This document shows, piece by piece, positions 10,400 to 21,028 of a stretch of DNA of 64,000 nucleotides. The DNA lies in NCBI GenBank assembly GCA_944739405.2, contig OX123182.2:70125183-70189182 (forward strand), in the 5' to 3' direction. The position numbers and the translations under genes were made by a program. Position 1 is the first letter of the stretch. The number at the start of each line of letters is the position of its first letter. The stretch is from Euclidia mi. Lineage: Eukaryota > Arthropoda > Insecta > Lepidoptera > Erebidae. The notes under the pieces were generated by a model. That model saw only the letters and a list, made by a program, of their open reading frames with translations, did not search any database and was not told the DNA's origin.

Positions 10400-11598
10400 C
10401 GCGTCTCAGTGCGAAGTATCGTTGTATACGACGTTCATTGCGCTGGCGGCGCAAACACGCGGACAACCCTCGCGCGCTTGTCATGCACAGCGCGATGCTA
10501 AACCGCAGTGTACGACGTCCAAAACAGTTATATTAGCAACAGCGCAAGTTATTGTTTATGATATTAATAATGAACCGCACATAGTTCGTTGTTTACTCGA
10601 TAGCGCCTCACAGAGTAACTTTATTACTTCTGATTGTTTCAAACGCCTCGGACTGTGGAATAACTTTAAAAATACTAAATTAGTAGTCAAGGGAATCGGG
10701 GGGTCAGAAAAACGTTGCAAGGGTTCCGTAGATATTAAAATACATTCGCGTTTTGACAGGAATATTAATTTTAACATTTCTTCGCTTATCGTGGAGCGTA
10801 TTAAGGACACATTGCTGAACGCTAATGTGGACGTATCACTACTCACACATCTCGAGACATTGCCGCTAGCAGACGCGGAATTTGCGAATCCGGCAGACAT
10901 TGATATTTTGATCGGAGCTTCAATATTTCCGCACATAAGTTGTACGTAGTGAGCAACATAATTTACCGCCCGCTATTGAGACGGTATTGGGGTATGTGAT
11001 TATGGGTACCGTACCTACGTTACATACTTCTCATTATATTACATCTTGTTGTTGTTCTGTTCTTCAAGAAAATAAAATTGATTCTCTTCTCAAGCGATTT
11101 TGGGAGCTCGAAGAGATTACCACAACGCCCTCGATGAGCCGTAAGGATCTCGAGTGTAAACAACATTACCGCGCTACCACTGTTCGTGACGACAGTGGCA
11201 GATACGTAGTGGCGTTGCCATTCTATGGTGACCCTTATTCGTTAGGCGACTCGTACGCTGCTACGCTTAGACGTTTCCATTGTTTAGAACGTAAACTTGA
11301 TGCATCACTTAAGTTACGCGGCGCTAACTCTAAGGAGGTTCTCGCACGCATACCTGATTCTCATAAAGCTTCTCCAGACATTGAGTTTGAGAAGTCTATA
11401 CCGCATAAAGTTCTCGGTTTACGCTGGGACAAATCCTGTGATAGTTTTCGGTTTGACGTCTCACCGTCAGATGATAAGTGCACCAAACACACTATGCTGT
11501 CCACAGTGGCTCGACTATGGGACATAATGGGTTTTGTGGGCTCCCACAATTTTGTACGCCAAGCGTTTGATCAAAGAACTTTGGTTATCAAAGTGTGA
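10400..11598 (+). pseudogene. BEL/Pao copy 1 protease and truncated RT region
   Basis: After the frameshift, the frame carries the aspartic-protease block RCLLDSASQSNFI, with the catalytic D in LLDSAS, followed by VKGIGGSE. Another frameshift near 10945 leads into the RT N-terminal region (VALPFYGDPYSLGDSYA). The sequence then jumps at about 11323 from KLRGA straight to NSKEVLARIPDS. Compared with copy 3 this omits about 610 bp, including the whole palm with its YIDD box. The retained LGLRWDKSCDSFRFDV part belongs to the connection segment. This copy cannot make an active RT. Confidence 0.85.
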
Positions 11599-12163
11599 GT
11601 GGGATGAAACACCCCCTGACCATATTGTCGCCGCTTGGGGCCAGTTTTGTATTGAGCTTACCGCGCTCAATCAAATTACAATTCCGCGTCATCTTGGGTT
11701 GGTAGATGGATGTACCATCAACTTAATAGGTTTCGCTGACGCCAGCGAGCGTGCTTACGGCGGAGTCGTATATCTGCAAGTCCACATTGGTTCTAACTAC
11801 TCGGTGCAGTTAGTTTGTGCCAAGTCCAAGGTCTCGCCTATTAAAACCATTTCGGTTGCGAGACTAGAATTGTGCGCGGCCCTTCTGCTGTCTCAGTTGC
11901 TCCGCAAGGTTCAAGACACAGTTTTGCCCTACTACCCTATCAATAAAATATACGCATTTTCTGACTCCAAAGTAGTGCTCGCTTGGATTTATTTTTCTCC
12001 TTACCGCTGGCAGACTTTTGTCGCCAACCGCGTTAGTAAATTAATTGAACTTGTTCCTGCTACTTGTTTCAATCACGTCGCGGGTAGTGAGAACCCCGCT
12101 GATTGCCTGTCTCGTGGTGTTACTTCACTAAATCTTCTGCATCATCCATTGTGGCATCGTTGA
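11534..12163 (+). pseudogene. BEL/Pao copy 1 RNase H region
   Basis: This segment covers the Peptidase_A17-annotated/RNase H part of BEL pol. It holds GFADASERAYGGVVY (the first acidic residue of RNase H), VARLELCAALLLSQLL and YAFSDSKVVLAWI, and ends FNHVAGSENPADCLSRG, the last acidic/His block. It overlaps the preceding frame through a frameshift near 11540. It ends early at LWHR because of a further frameshift before the DPSEWP motif. Confidence 0.85.
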
Positions 12164-12199
12164 ACTTCTTGGATTTACCATGATCCGTCAGAGTGGCCC

Positions 12200-13749
12200 A
12201 TGCAACCCTTTGACCACAGTGCAGAGGACGAGGATGTACCCGAACGGAAGTCTGTTTCTCATCCCGTGATTGTTGAGGTTGCTGAATCTCCGATCTATGC
12301 ACTCGCATTAAGCATGTCATCGTGGTTTAAGTTACTCCGCGCCATCGTTTATGTCTGTAGGTTTCTTAGACACCTACCTAATGAGACTTTTGTTTCAAGT
12401 ACTGGCCTTGAATTTGCAGAATATAAGTTACTACGAGCTGTACAGGCTGTTCATTTTAGTAACGACATTCAAAATTTGAAAAATAATGTACCTTGTTCTC
12501 CCGCTATTCTTAGGCTCAAGCTGTTACTCGATGAGCACGGCGTCATACGCGTTGGTGGTCGTCTGTCAAATTCGGACGAACCTTATAACTACAAGCATCC
12601 TCGCATTCTACCGCGTCATGATCATGTTGTCGACCTTCTTGTTGATTTTTATCACAAGAAACATCTCCATGCTGGTTCAGAGTTGCTTATGTCCTTACTT
12701 AGGCATAAATATTGGGTTTTAGCTGCTCGACGAATAATTCGTCATAGAATATATAAATGTAACATCTGTTTCAAATTTCGTCCGCGTCCGATTTTCCCTC
12801 CCATGGCAGATCTTCCTAGCAAGCGCATCAATCAGGTTGATAAAGCGTTTACACATACCGGTTGTGATTACGCAGGACCACTGCAGTATACGCCAGTGCG
12901 TGGTCGAGGTGTTAAAAGCCGTAAAGCTTGGATATGTATTTTTACATGCATAACGACGCGCGCTACGCACATTGAAGTTGCGACGGATTTAAGCACAGTG
13001 TCATTCCTGGCAGCCCTAAACGATTTCTTTCACGACGCGGCCCTATACAGTGTTTGTACACGGATTACGGCACTTGTTTCGTGGGCGCAAGCTCTTATTT
13101 ACGCGACCTTTATAAGTTTTTCAGGGAAGAATATCGTACTCGTCTTCAGGAAGAACTTTCCATAAATCATATTGACTGGAAGTTTATTCCGCCAGCATCA
13201 CCACATTTCGGTGGATGTTAGGAAAGCATGGTCAAAGTAATTAAAACGCATCTCCTTAAAGTTATAGGTCAACAGATCCTCTCTTACGAAGAGCTTTTAA
13301 CTGTCCTTGCACAAGTCGAGGCGCTGATCAACTCGCGTCTGCTCACGGCATTGAGTAGTGACCCTGCAGAACCATCCGCGTTAAGCCCTGCACATTTTCT
13401 GAACACAGTGCCATTATCGTCATTTCCGGCTCCTGAAGCAGACTCTTCAAGCTTGCTCCAGAGACATACTCTGCTGGATAAACTCGTGCAGTCGTTCTGG
13501 CGGCGCTGGCGTGCGGAATATCTCCACCAGCTTCAGGCTAGATCCAAATGGAATAGTCCTGCATCCCCTATACAGGAGGGTTCGTTGGTCGTCATAATAC
13601 ATGATAATGCTCCGCCGCTTTCATGGCCGTTAGCCATCGTGGAGAAACTGCATACTTCCAAAGACGGTACAACCCGCGTTGTTACCGTGACAACCGCGAA
13701 GGGCAGCTACGTGCGCCCTATTGTACGTCTCTGTCCGCTTCCAACTTAG
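12200..13749 (+). pseudogene. BEL/Pao copy 1 integrase and C-terminal domain
   Basis: The first part (12200-13165) has the HHCC zinc-binding domain (HKKHLHAGSELL, then YKCNICFKF) and the first catalytic aspartate in GCDYAGPLQ. A frameshift near 13025 destroys the second aspartate block, which reads YTDNGT in copy 4. A TAG at 13219-13221 replaces the tryptophan of GGCWESM. From 13228 the frame is open again through the region after the catalytic E and the BEL-specific C-terminal domain (FWRRWRAEYLHQLQ, then VRLCPLP), ending at 13749. Confidence 0.87.
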
Positions 13750-13956
13750 TGAGATCTAGCCTGAAGTTAGATCCACCTCTTAGTTTAAGTATTTAGTTTG
13801 TAGTTTTCGTTATAATTGTTTCGCTGAAGTTAATTTAGATTAATTTTAATATAATATCGCTGTCTTAGCCGGTGATGGGTTATGCGGTAGTACATCCAAC
13901 ATAGCTAAGATCAATTTTATTTTTTTGAAAGGCAACCCTTTAGGGCCGGAGGGATA
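13750..13956 (+). other. 3' untranslated leader and polypurine tract of BEL/Pao copy 1
   Basis: The AT-rich 3' UTR ends with GGGCCGGAGGGATA directly before the LTR, a good plus-strand primer (polypurine tract). The same tract is present in copies 2 and 4. Confidence 0.75.
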
Positions 13957-14417
13957 TGGTAGCGCCATCTATCTTTTCGATTGCTAGTTAATTATGTTAA
14001 CACCTAGCAAATAAATTCCTTTGCATACCGCAGTGTCAAACGAGCGAACTTTTATCCCTTTCTATCCCATTCCCTCCCAAAGGCACGCCTCGCTCTAATT
14101 GGTCACAGAATTCAATGACGCTGCGACGAAGTCGAAAATCAACCGTCCCGCTGACCGGTTGCGTCCTGGTGCAGCTCCGCGCCGCGACGAATACATGCAG
14201 CACCGCAATATTTTACCTCTATTTTATACTATAAACGAGAACTAAACCGCCCGCGGGTGTAGTGGAGTGATCCGTGCAGCTTCGGGCTGGATCCAGGTGG
14301 AGTGATCAGCTTGTGGCCCGACTCTCGGAAGACGCCGATAAGCCGCCATTTTATCAAGGTAAGGCGTGCTCTGCTCTCATACCTCCACCTCCTATTCCTC
14401 CCTATAATCCACTCTAC
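13957..14417 (+). repeat. 3' LTR of BEL/Pao copy 1, truncated
   Basis: It aligns to 7794-8254 with equal length but scattered substitutions, so the copy is not recent. It retains a splice-donor-like AAGGTAAGG at about 14357-14364 and GTAGTGGAGTGA at 14259-14270. It stops after CTCTAC; the last ~100 bp of the LTR are missing. Confidence 0.85.
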
Positions 14418-14654
14418 CATCAAATCGTCTAACTGGCATCTGTCAGTTGTTATTAGTTCGTTAGCTGTCATTATCTGTCATCGTATCGCAACTAAACACA
14501 CTCAAGCATAAATCAAAATTAAATAAACGATTAACTAAAATAATAACAAAATAAATGCTTGACATTCCATTAAAAATAGTAACAGTTTAGTAACAGTTCT
14601 TTTTTCATTTGAAGACTTAAAGATAAAGTGCAAATGGAGCTTTTCTAGGAGAAA

Positions 14655-15667
14655 ATGTTACGTGCTGTAGGAATGCTGGAAGCTGGGTCTGTTCAACATG
14701 TTGTCGCTGAAGCAATAGGGACCCGCCAAAACGTCATTTCAAGATTGTGGACACGCTATCGTGTCACAGGTGAAGTAGCAAAGAGGCATCGGGGGCTAAG
14801 TCGCATCACTACCCTCAGACAAGACCGATTTTTGCAAATTGCTGCTAGAGCTCAACAAATGTAACGGCTACTCAATTGGTTCAAAGCCAAATCACAAGCA
14901 CTTGGTGTGCAGGTGGAACAGCAAGTGATTGTGAGTTACCAAACTGTGAGGACGCGACTGAATGAAGCCAATCTAAGCTCTCGTAGATCACTCCGAGTCC
15001 CATCCTTACGGAGAGGCAATCGTGGACGACGATTGGAATGCGTTCGAAACCACGTGAGGTGGGCCGTGAGCAATGGTCCAATGTGCTGTTCACGGATGAA
15101 TCCAGACACGGTTTTCATCCAAATTCACAAAAGACGCGTGTCTGGCAAGTTCCTGGGCGATGGAGCCGGCTCCAGCACCCCCAGGAAGTCCACCCATATC
15201 AAGGAGGAACAATTATGGTTTGGGCAGGAATTCGCCTTGGAGGACGGACGGACCTCGTTTGGGTGCGGGGCAATATGACGGCAGAAAGATATCGCCAACA
15301 GGTGCAGGGGCCCATAATCTTGCCCCACAGAACACAAATGGGGCAAAATTTCTTGTTTATGCACGACAATGCCCGGGCACACACGGCGAGAACGTTAGCA
15401 GCTTGGTTGCAGGATCATAATGTTAAGGCCTTAGAATGGCCTGCTCAATAACCAAACCTAAATCCCATTGAGCACGCATGGAACTTGCTTCAAAGAAAAG
15501 CTCTGAGGAACGCCCCCGAAAATCTGGCCACAGAAGACCAACTTTTTTCGCACCTCAGAAGGACCTGGGACAATATTCTGCAGCAAGACATTGACAACCT
15601 TGTTCTGAGCATTCCAAATCGTTGCCGATGCGTCATGAACGTTATGGGCGCTTTTACAGACTACTAA
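14655..15667 (+). pseudogene. Tc1-type (DD34E) transposase, inactive
   Basis: The N-terminal helix-turn-helix is readable from 14655 (MLRAVGMLEAGS, then GTRQNVISRLWTRYR). Catalytic blocks follow: VLFTDESRHGF with the first D, FMHDNARAHTART with the second D, and PNLNPIEHAWN with the E. There are 34 residues between the second D and the E, as in Tc1. Stops (14862-14864, and 15449-15451 in the Q-PNLNP junction) and frameshifts around 15050 break it. The end matches the usual Tc1 length of about 340 codons. I could not find convincing terminal inverted repeats, so only the gene body is delimited. Confidence 0.87.
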
Positions 15668-16307
15668 CTTCAAGTTCATAAACACCAATTAAATGATTTT
15701 CCTTTTTTTTTGTTTTTTGTCACAAAATAAAAGTTAATTCAAATACGGTTTCGGTCGTATGATAAATAATGATAAAAAATGAATTTTTTTCATAAAATCC
15801 TGAAATTGTAATCTAAATAAACATTTATTTAAAAAAATGCTAAAGTATTAAATAACGTTTCTTCGAATATAAAGATATCATATTAAATTATTAAAATATA
15901 AATAGTAATTTGCATTTTTTTAAATATCCCTAGACCGTTTTGATGTGTTTATATATGTTTTAACAAAAAGTTGCAAACTTTCACCGATGTACACATATAC
16001 TAAATATATTTATGTAACGGGTCCCATTATTATCTGAGAAGTAAAAGTGAAATGCCTATTTTTTGTGAAAAAATCGGCTATGAGCTACACCGGCAGTAGT
16101 ATGGTTTTGCAAATTTAGCAATTTTTAATAACCAAATTAAACTATTTTTTTCGGTACCATCAGTACTTGGGCAGACAAATAACAACTTATATTCTGTCGA
16201 TGTTGAACAATAATGTTGAAGCAATGATCGTTGTTTAGTTGACTGTTAGTAGAGTAAGACATTTCACCTTTTTGTATACATCCCTTGTACTAGGAATACA
16301 TTCTATG
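15668..16307. other. Unassigned AT-rich DNA
   Basis: Possible 3' flank of the Tc1 element followed by unremarkable AT-rich sequence. No gene. Confidence 0.5.
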
Positions 16308-16380
16308 TCCCGGGATACTTTACAAACGTACAACTAACGGACACAATGAACACACAGTCTGGAAACAACAATAATTTACG
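16308..16380 (-). mobile_element. Fragment of SINE family B
   Basis: The body block CAACTAACGGACACAATGAAC matches the minus-strand copy at 27905-28084. Head and tail are missing. Confidence 0.55.
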
Positions 16381-16504
16381 TTGTTTCCTTTTCCGTATTG
16401 CCATATACCTAATTCAATAATATAAATAGCATTGTAGGCCTAGTAATGTTCAAATAAACAGCCGCAATGCTTCACTGTAGATCATATAGAACTTTTATAC
16501 TCAC

Positions 16505-16996
16505 TGGTATGGCGTGGTGCCGAAACCGATTAGGGTTCTAGGCGACTTGGAGAAGGAAATGGACTGTATTCAGAGGATAGCGGTTCTTCGCCGCCTAGAA
16601 AGGAATAAGGGGAGAGGAGATGGATACGGGAGGAGGTGATTGAGTGGGTATAGGATATTTCCAGGATGGAAGGCACTTACCTTATAGCCTTCTTCGTTTC
16701 TTTTCCTCCTGGTGTTTTCACTTCACTCACGAGCGGGTTTTCCTTGGTGGAAGCGGCAAAATCACATACAGCGGCGCGGCGCGGAGCGGTATCGAGACGG
16801 CGTTCTTAGCGAGCGGAATGTTCGAGACTGTCCCTCGCGTTGACGTTCGCGGCGACGAAATCAGGCGCAAGGCAGTGCCTCTTCCAGGGAGAGGGAAAGA
16901 GAGGGACGGAAATATGATATCGCTCGCACTAGACAAGCGTGGAACGATTCATGTTGATGCGATTAGTTATATATAGGAAGGTAGATGGCGCTACCA
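16505..16996 (-). repeat. 3' LTR of BEL/Pao copy 2
   Basis: On the minus strand it runs TGGTAGCGCC...CCATACCA. It matches 21029-21520 over its full length. The open frame inside it (16644-16976) is not a gene. Confidence 0.93.
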
Positions 16997-17210
16997 TATC
17001 CCCCCGGCCCTAAAGGGTTGCCTTTAAAAAAAATAGAATTGAACTTAGCTATGTTGGGTGTACTACCGCATAACCCATCAATAGGCTAAGACAGCGATAT
17101 GACAATAAATTAATCTAAATTAACTTTAGCGAAAACTACAAACGCAATAATAGCGAAAACTACTAACTAAATACTTAAACTAAGAGGTAAGTCCAACTTC
17201 AGGCTAGATC

Positions 17211-18318
17211 TCACTGAGTTGGAAGCGGACGCGAGTTGATCAGTGCCTCGACTCGCGCAAGGACAGTTAAAGGCTCTTCGTAAGAGAGGATCTGTTGACC
17301 TATAACTTTGAAGAGATGCGTTTTAATTACTTTGACCATGCTTGCCCAACATCCACCGAAATGTGGTGATGCTGGTGGAATAAACTTCCAGTCAATATGA
17401 TCTATGGAGAGTTCTTCCTGAAGACGAGTACGATAACTCGCGACGTGATTGAAACAAGTAGCGGGAACAAGTTCAATCAATTTACTAACGCGGTTGGCGA
17501 CCAAAGTCTGCCAGCGATGAGGAGAAGAATGAATCCAAGCGAGCACTACTTTGGAGTCGGAAAATGCGTATAATTTATTAATGGGGTAGTGGGGCAAAAC
17601 TGTGTCTTGAACCTTGCTGAGCAACTGAGACAGCGGAAGGGCCGCGCACAACTCCAGTCTCGCAACCGAAATGATTTAACAGGCGAGACCTTAGACTTGG
17701 CACAAACTAACTGCACCGAGTAGTTAGAACCAATGCGGACTTGCAGATATACGACTCCGCCGTAAGCACGCTCGCTGGCGTCAGCGAAAACTATTAAGTT
17801 GATGGTACATCCATCTACCAACCCAAGATGACGCGGAAAAGTAATTTGATTGAGCGCGGTAAGCTCAATACAAACTGGCCCCAAGCGGCGACAATATGGT
17901 CAGGGGGTGCTTCATCCCACTCACACTTTGATAGCCAAAGCTCTTTGATCAAGAGCTTGGCGTACAAAATTGTGGGAGCCACAAAACCCATTATGTCCCA
18001 TAGTCGAGCCACTGTGGACAGCATAGTGCGTTTGGTGCACTTATCATCTGGTGGTGAGACGTCAAACCGAAAACTATCACAGGATTTATCCCAGCGTAAA
18101 CCGAGAACCTTATGCGGTACAGACTTCTCAAACTCAATGTCTGGAGAAGCTTTATGAGAATCTGGTATGCGTGCGAGAACCTCCTTAGAGTTGCTTGTCC
18201 ATTTGACAAGATCAAACTGGCCTCGCTTGAAAAGCTGAATAAGCTCTTCACAAAGCGAAATTGCTAGCGGAGCGGGTATGACATTACAGGCAATGTCATC
18301 TATATACAAAGCGGAAGT
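17211..18318 (-). pseudogene. BEL/Pao copy 2: RT palm tail, RNase H and fused integrase remnants
   Basis: Reading on the minus strand, TSALYIDDIACNV (the RT catalytic box) starts next to the array at about 18318. The connection region follows, then RNase H with FADASERAYGGVVY and YAFSDSKVVLAWI. Frameshifts occur near 17870 and near 17680. At about 17436 CFNHVA jumps directly to YRTRLQEEL, skipping the last RNase H block, the integrase zinc domain and most of the catalytic core (about 1 kb relative to copy 4). At about 17228 NSRPL jumps to the last codons of pol. Gag excepted, nothing here is functional. Confidence 0.88.
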
Positions 18319-18660
18319 GTAGTATAGTATAGTGTAGCGTAGCGTAGCTTAGCATAGCGTAGCATAGTGCAGCATAGCGCAGCATAGCGCAGCATAGCGC
18401 AGCATAGCATAGCGCAGCATAGCGCAGCATGGCGCAGCATAGCGCAGCATAGCGCTGCATGGCGCAGCTTGGCGCAGCATAGCGCAGCATGGCGCAGCAT
18501 ATCGCAGCATGGCGCAGCAAAGCGCAGCATGGCGCAGCATGGCGAAGCATGGCGCAGCATGGCGCAGCATAGCGCGGCATAGCGCAGCATGGCGCAGCAA
18601 AGCGCTGCATGGCGCAGCATAGCGCAGCATGGCGTAGCATAGCGCAGCATAGCATAGCAT
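18319..18660. repeat. Tandem array of a 10-nt unit inside the RT of BEL/Pao copy 2
   Basis: The unit alternates between AGCATAGCGC and AGCATGGCGC on the plus strand, about 33 units with scattered variants, degenerating into TAGTATAGTG at the low end. It is flanked directly by BEL sequence: the LYIDD codons on one side and a short unknown filler next to the Gag-protease frame on the other. Because the unit is not a multiple of three, all three minus-strand frames are open and each reads the same 10-residue cycle (CCAMLRHAAL type). It is not a CRISPR array, since there are no unique spacers. Confidence 0.92.
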
Positions 18661-18666
18661 AGCTAA

Positions 18667-20700
18667 TTAGTGCTTTATCTTACACACAGTTTTAGCACCC
18701 ACCTTGATCTCTTGAAGAGCAGAACAACAACAAGACGTAATACAATGAGAAGTATGTAACGTAGGTACGGTACCCATAATCACATACCCAAGTACCGTCT
18801 CAATAGCGGGCGGTAAATCATATCGCTCACTACGAACTATGTTAGTTAGTAGCAAGTGCGGAAATATTGAAGCTCCGATCAAAAGATCAATGCCTGCCGG
18901 ATTCGCAAACTCCGCGTCGGCTAACGGCAATGATTCGAGATGAGTGAGTGATGCTACGTCTACATTAGCGTTTGGCAACGTGTCTGTAATACGTTCCACG
19001 ATAAGCGAAGAAATGTTAAAATTAATGTCCCTATTAAAACGCGAATGTATTTTAACATCTACGGAACCCCTGCAATGCCTTTCTGATCCGCCTATCCCTT
19101 TGACGGTTGAGTTAGTATTTTTAAAATTATTCCATAATCCGAGGCGTTTGAAGCATTCCGATGTTATTAGATTGGTCTGAGATGCGCTATCTAGCAGACA
19201 ACGTACCATGTGCGGCGACCCATTAACATCGTATACGATAACTTGCGCTGTCGCCAACAGTACCGTGTTAGACGCCGTACACTGCGTTTTGGCCCTGCGC
19301 GGATCATTATAGATGCGCGAGTGCCGTCCTCGCGTGCGCGTCGCCCGCGCAATGGATGTCATACACAACGATACTTCGCCCTCAGACGCGGAAGGCGCAG
19401 CTACCGTGGTCTGCTGCACCTGCGGCGCGAGTATGTCAAGGTTAGCGGCTTGACTTGACAACCGGTTATTTTTATCATAATGTAACAGTGTGTGATGTTT
19501 TTGTTTACATGTGCGACATCTCGTTCTACTGGAACAATTACTCGTTTTATGTTTTATGCTTAAGCAATTAATGCAAGCTTTGTTATCTTTTGCGCATTTA
19601 AAACGAGCAATTGGATTTAAATCATTAAAGGTGGGACACTTATAGTAATGGTCGTGCACTATATTACTGCACAGACACTTCTGTGAATTATTACTATTAG
19701 ATTCCGAACATGTTACGTAAGATTGTGGATTAGGGACTGAGTTATTATTACTATTTCGCGATTTATTCAACCTTTGTTTGTTGTTGTTAGTGTTAGACGG
19801 GCCAGGTGAACCAGACTGCGTATTATGAAATATTCGACACTGATCTTTGATGAACGAAATAAAACTATCTAGTGTAGGTATTTTATTATTGCGTTCCGTC
19901 ATCTCGAATGCGCGAATTGTATCAGTGTCAAACTTTTTTAAAGCGAGTTGAAGCAACATAAAGTCGGAAAGATCTTCTAATTTTAAATTCCTAAGAGAAT
20001 TAACCGCGGTTACGAAGTTATCAATAAACAGCTGGAAATTCGAGACAGACGCGTTGCTGGACAGTTTGAGATTTAAAGCTTGGTCAAAGTACGTAGACGC
20101 TAGAACGCGCGTGTCTTGATATCTGTCAAGTAGTGACTGAAATATGACCTGATAATTCTCAGCACTGGGTGTGACACCTGCAAATACGGACTGGGCCTTC
20201 GGTGACAGTTTACCTATTAAATAGTACAACCTGTCAGCATCTGTCAGAGAACCATTATCGTGCACTGTAGACTTAAAACTTGCATAGAATAACGGCCAAT
20301 TTCGTATATCTCCGTCAAACGACATAATCTCGATTGGCGGTAATCTCGGTTTGCGGGCAACGGGCTCTGCTGAACATTTACCCTCCAATTGCGATTGTAT
20401 ACGCTTAATAATACAATAAAGATCTTCGAATGCGGTATACGCCTGATAGTTCGGTTTTTCATCAGGATTGATAGAAAGTAATCTTGCGTTATAATCGTCT
20501 AACAACTTATGAAAATCTGTTCGAATACTATCTACTGTTGTACAATAACTGAGAAATGCTTCGCTATTGCTGTCAGACATAGATGCGGTTTTTGATCGTT
20601 CATAGATATTTTGAATGCGCTCAAATAAAATATTGCGTTTCGCTTCTAAGATTGTCATCTCTTTGTCTTCCGACACGCGTGACTTCTTTTGTTGTGACAT
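18667..20700 (-). CDS. BEL/Pao Gag-protease polyprotein, C-terminally truncated (677 aa)
   Basis: The frame is open from ATG at 20700, the same start as in copies 1 and 3. Residues 1-115 are a helical, charged N-terminus. The capsid-like DUF1759-type region begins at LPPIEIMSFDGD (120-131). An Asn/Ser-rich linker (295-340) leads to a zinc knuckle CINCLSIKHKTSNC (377-390, C-x2-C-x4-H-x4-C) and a second cluster CRTCKQKHHTLLH. The aspartic protease has LLDSAS at 502-507. The protein continues to LGYVIMGTVP and ends in a novel 14-residue tail after LQE, where pol sequence is replaced by filler and the array. It could still make Gag particles. Whether it is expressed is unknown. Confidence 0.85.
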   Translation of the reverse strand: MSQQKKSRVSEDKEMTILEAKRNILFERIQNIYERSKTASMSDSNSEAFLSYCTTVDSIRTDFHKLLDDYNARLLSINPDEKPNYQAYTAFEDLYCIIKRIQSQLEGKCSAEPVARKPRLPPIEIMSFDGDIRNWPLFYASFKSTVHDNGSLTDADRLYYLIGKLSPKAQSVFAGVTPSAENYQVIFQSLLDRYQDTRVLASTYFDQALNLKLSSNASVSNFQLFIDNFVTAVNSLRNLKLEDLSDFMLLQLALKKFDTDTIRAFEMTERNNKIPTLDSFISFIKDQCRIFHNTQSGSPGPSNTNNNKQRLNKSRNSNNNSVPNPQSYVTCSESNSNNSQKCLCSNIVHDHYYKCPTFNDLNPIARFKCAKDNKACINCLSIKHKTSNCSSRTRCRTCKQKHHTLLHYDKNNRLSSQAANLDILAPQVQQTTVAAPSASEGEVSLCMTSIARATRTRGRHSRIYNDPRRAKTQCTASNTVLLATAQVIVYDVNGSPHMVRCLLDSASQTNLITSECFKRLGLWNNFKNTNSTVKGIGGSERHCRGSVDVKIHSRFNRDINFNISSLIVERITDTLPNANVDVASLTHLESLPLADAEFANPAGIDLLIGASIFPHLLLTNIVRSERYDLPPAIETVLGYVIMGTVPTLHTSHCITSCCCSALQEIKVGAKTVCKIKH

Positions 20701-21028
20701 GCTTACGTAAGTATAAGCTAATGAGAACGAAACAAAATAAGAATATCTAATGTATCTATTATTTTACCTAAGTAGGCAACACTTTAGAGCTGAGGAAATA
20801 AAAGTTGATTGAAATATGAGATTTATACGACAACTATGATAGTTGCAGAAATAATAATTTAATAAGTAGGTAGCTACATAAAAGTTTACCTACTAATGCG
20901 GGCGGAAATAACCATGTGACGGTTATATGAATATATTAATTAGGAGTATAGCTAGGTGCTATAACTGCCTAGGTATAGCGGTATAACGTATAAAACGTAA
21001 ATGAATCCGACTCGTATGGATCAAAAAA
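20701..21028 (-). promoter_or_regulatory. Untranslated leader of BEL/Pao copy 2
   Basis: Non-coding leader between the LTR and Gag, closely related to 47235-47518 and, less the MITE, to the leader of copy 1. It retains the uninterrupted CCGCTATACCTAGGCAG site that the RTE LINE disrupts in copy 3. The primer binding site should lie next to the LTR (21000-21028), but the tRNA is not identified. Confidence 0.6.

Larger units (their letters stand above)
7794..14417 (+). mobile_element. BEL/Pao LTR retrotransposon, copy 1 (defective)
   Basis: Two direct LTRs bracket Gag, protease, a truncated RT region, RNase H and integrase in the order diagnostic of BEL/Pao. The polyprotein is broken by frameshifts near 9400, in the C run at 10390-10400, near 10945, near 11540, near 12165 and near 13025, and by a TAG at 13219-13221. 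The RT palm is deleted. A MITE sits in the leader. The 3' LTR stops after 461 bp, about 100 bp short of the 5' LTR, so the original right flank is lost and a target duplication cannot be tested. Confidence 0.92.

Noticed and set aside
16644..16976. 110-codon ORF, repeated exactly at 21168-21500
   Set aside because: Both lie inside LTRs; the repeat reflects LTR identity, not a gene family.
18296..18660. Three overlapping minus-strand ORFs rich in Cys, Ala, Met, Leu, Arg, His
   Set aside because: They are translations of a 10-nt tandem array, which opens all frames at once; no start context or family resemblance.
18319..18660. CRISPR-like array
   Set aside because: Units are contiguous 10-mers with no unique spacers, inside a eukaryotic retrotransposon.
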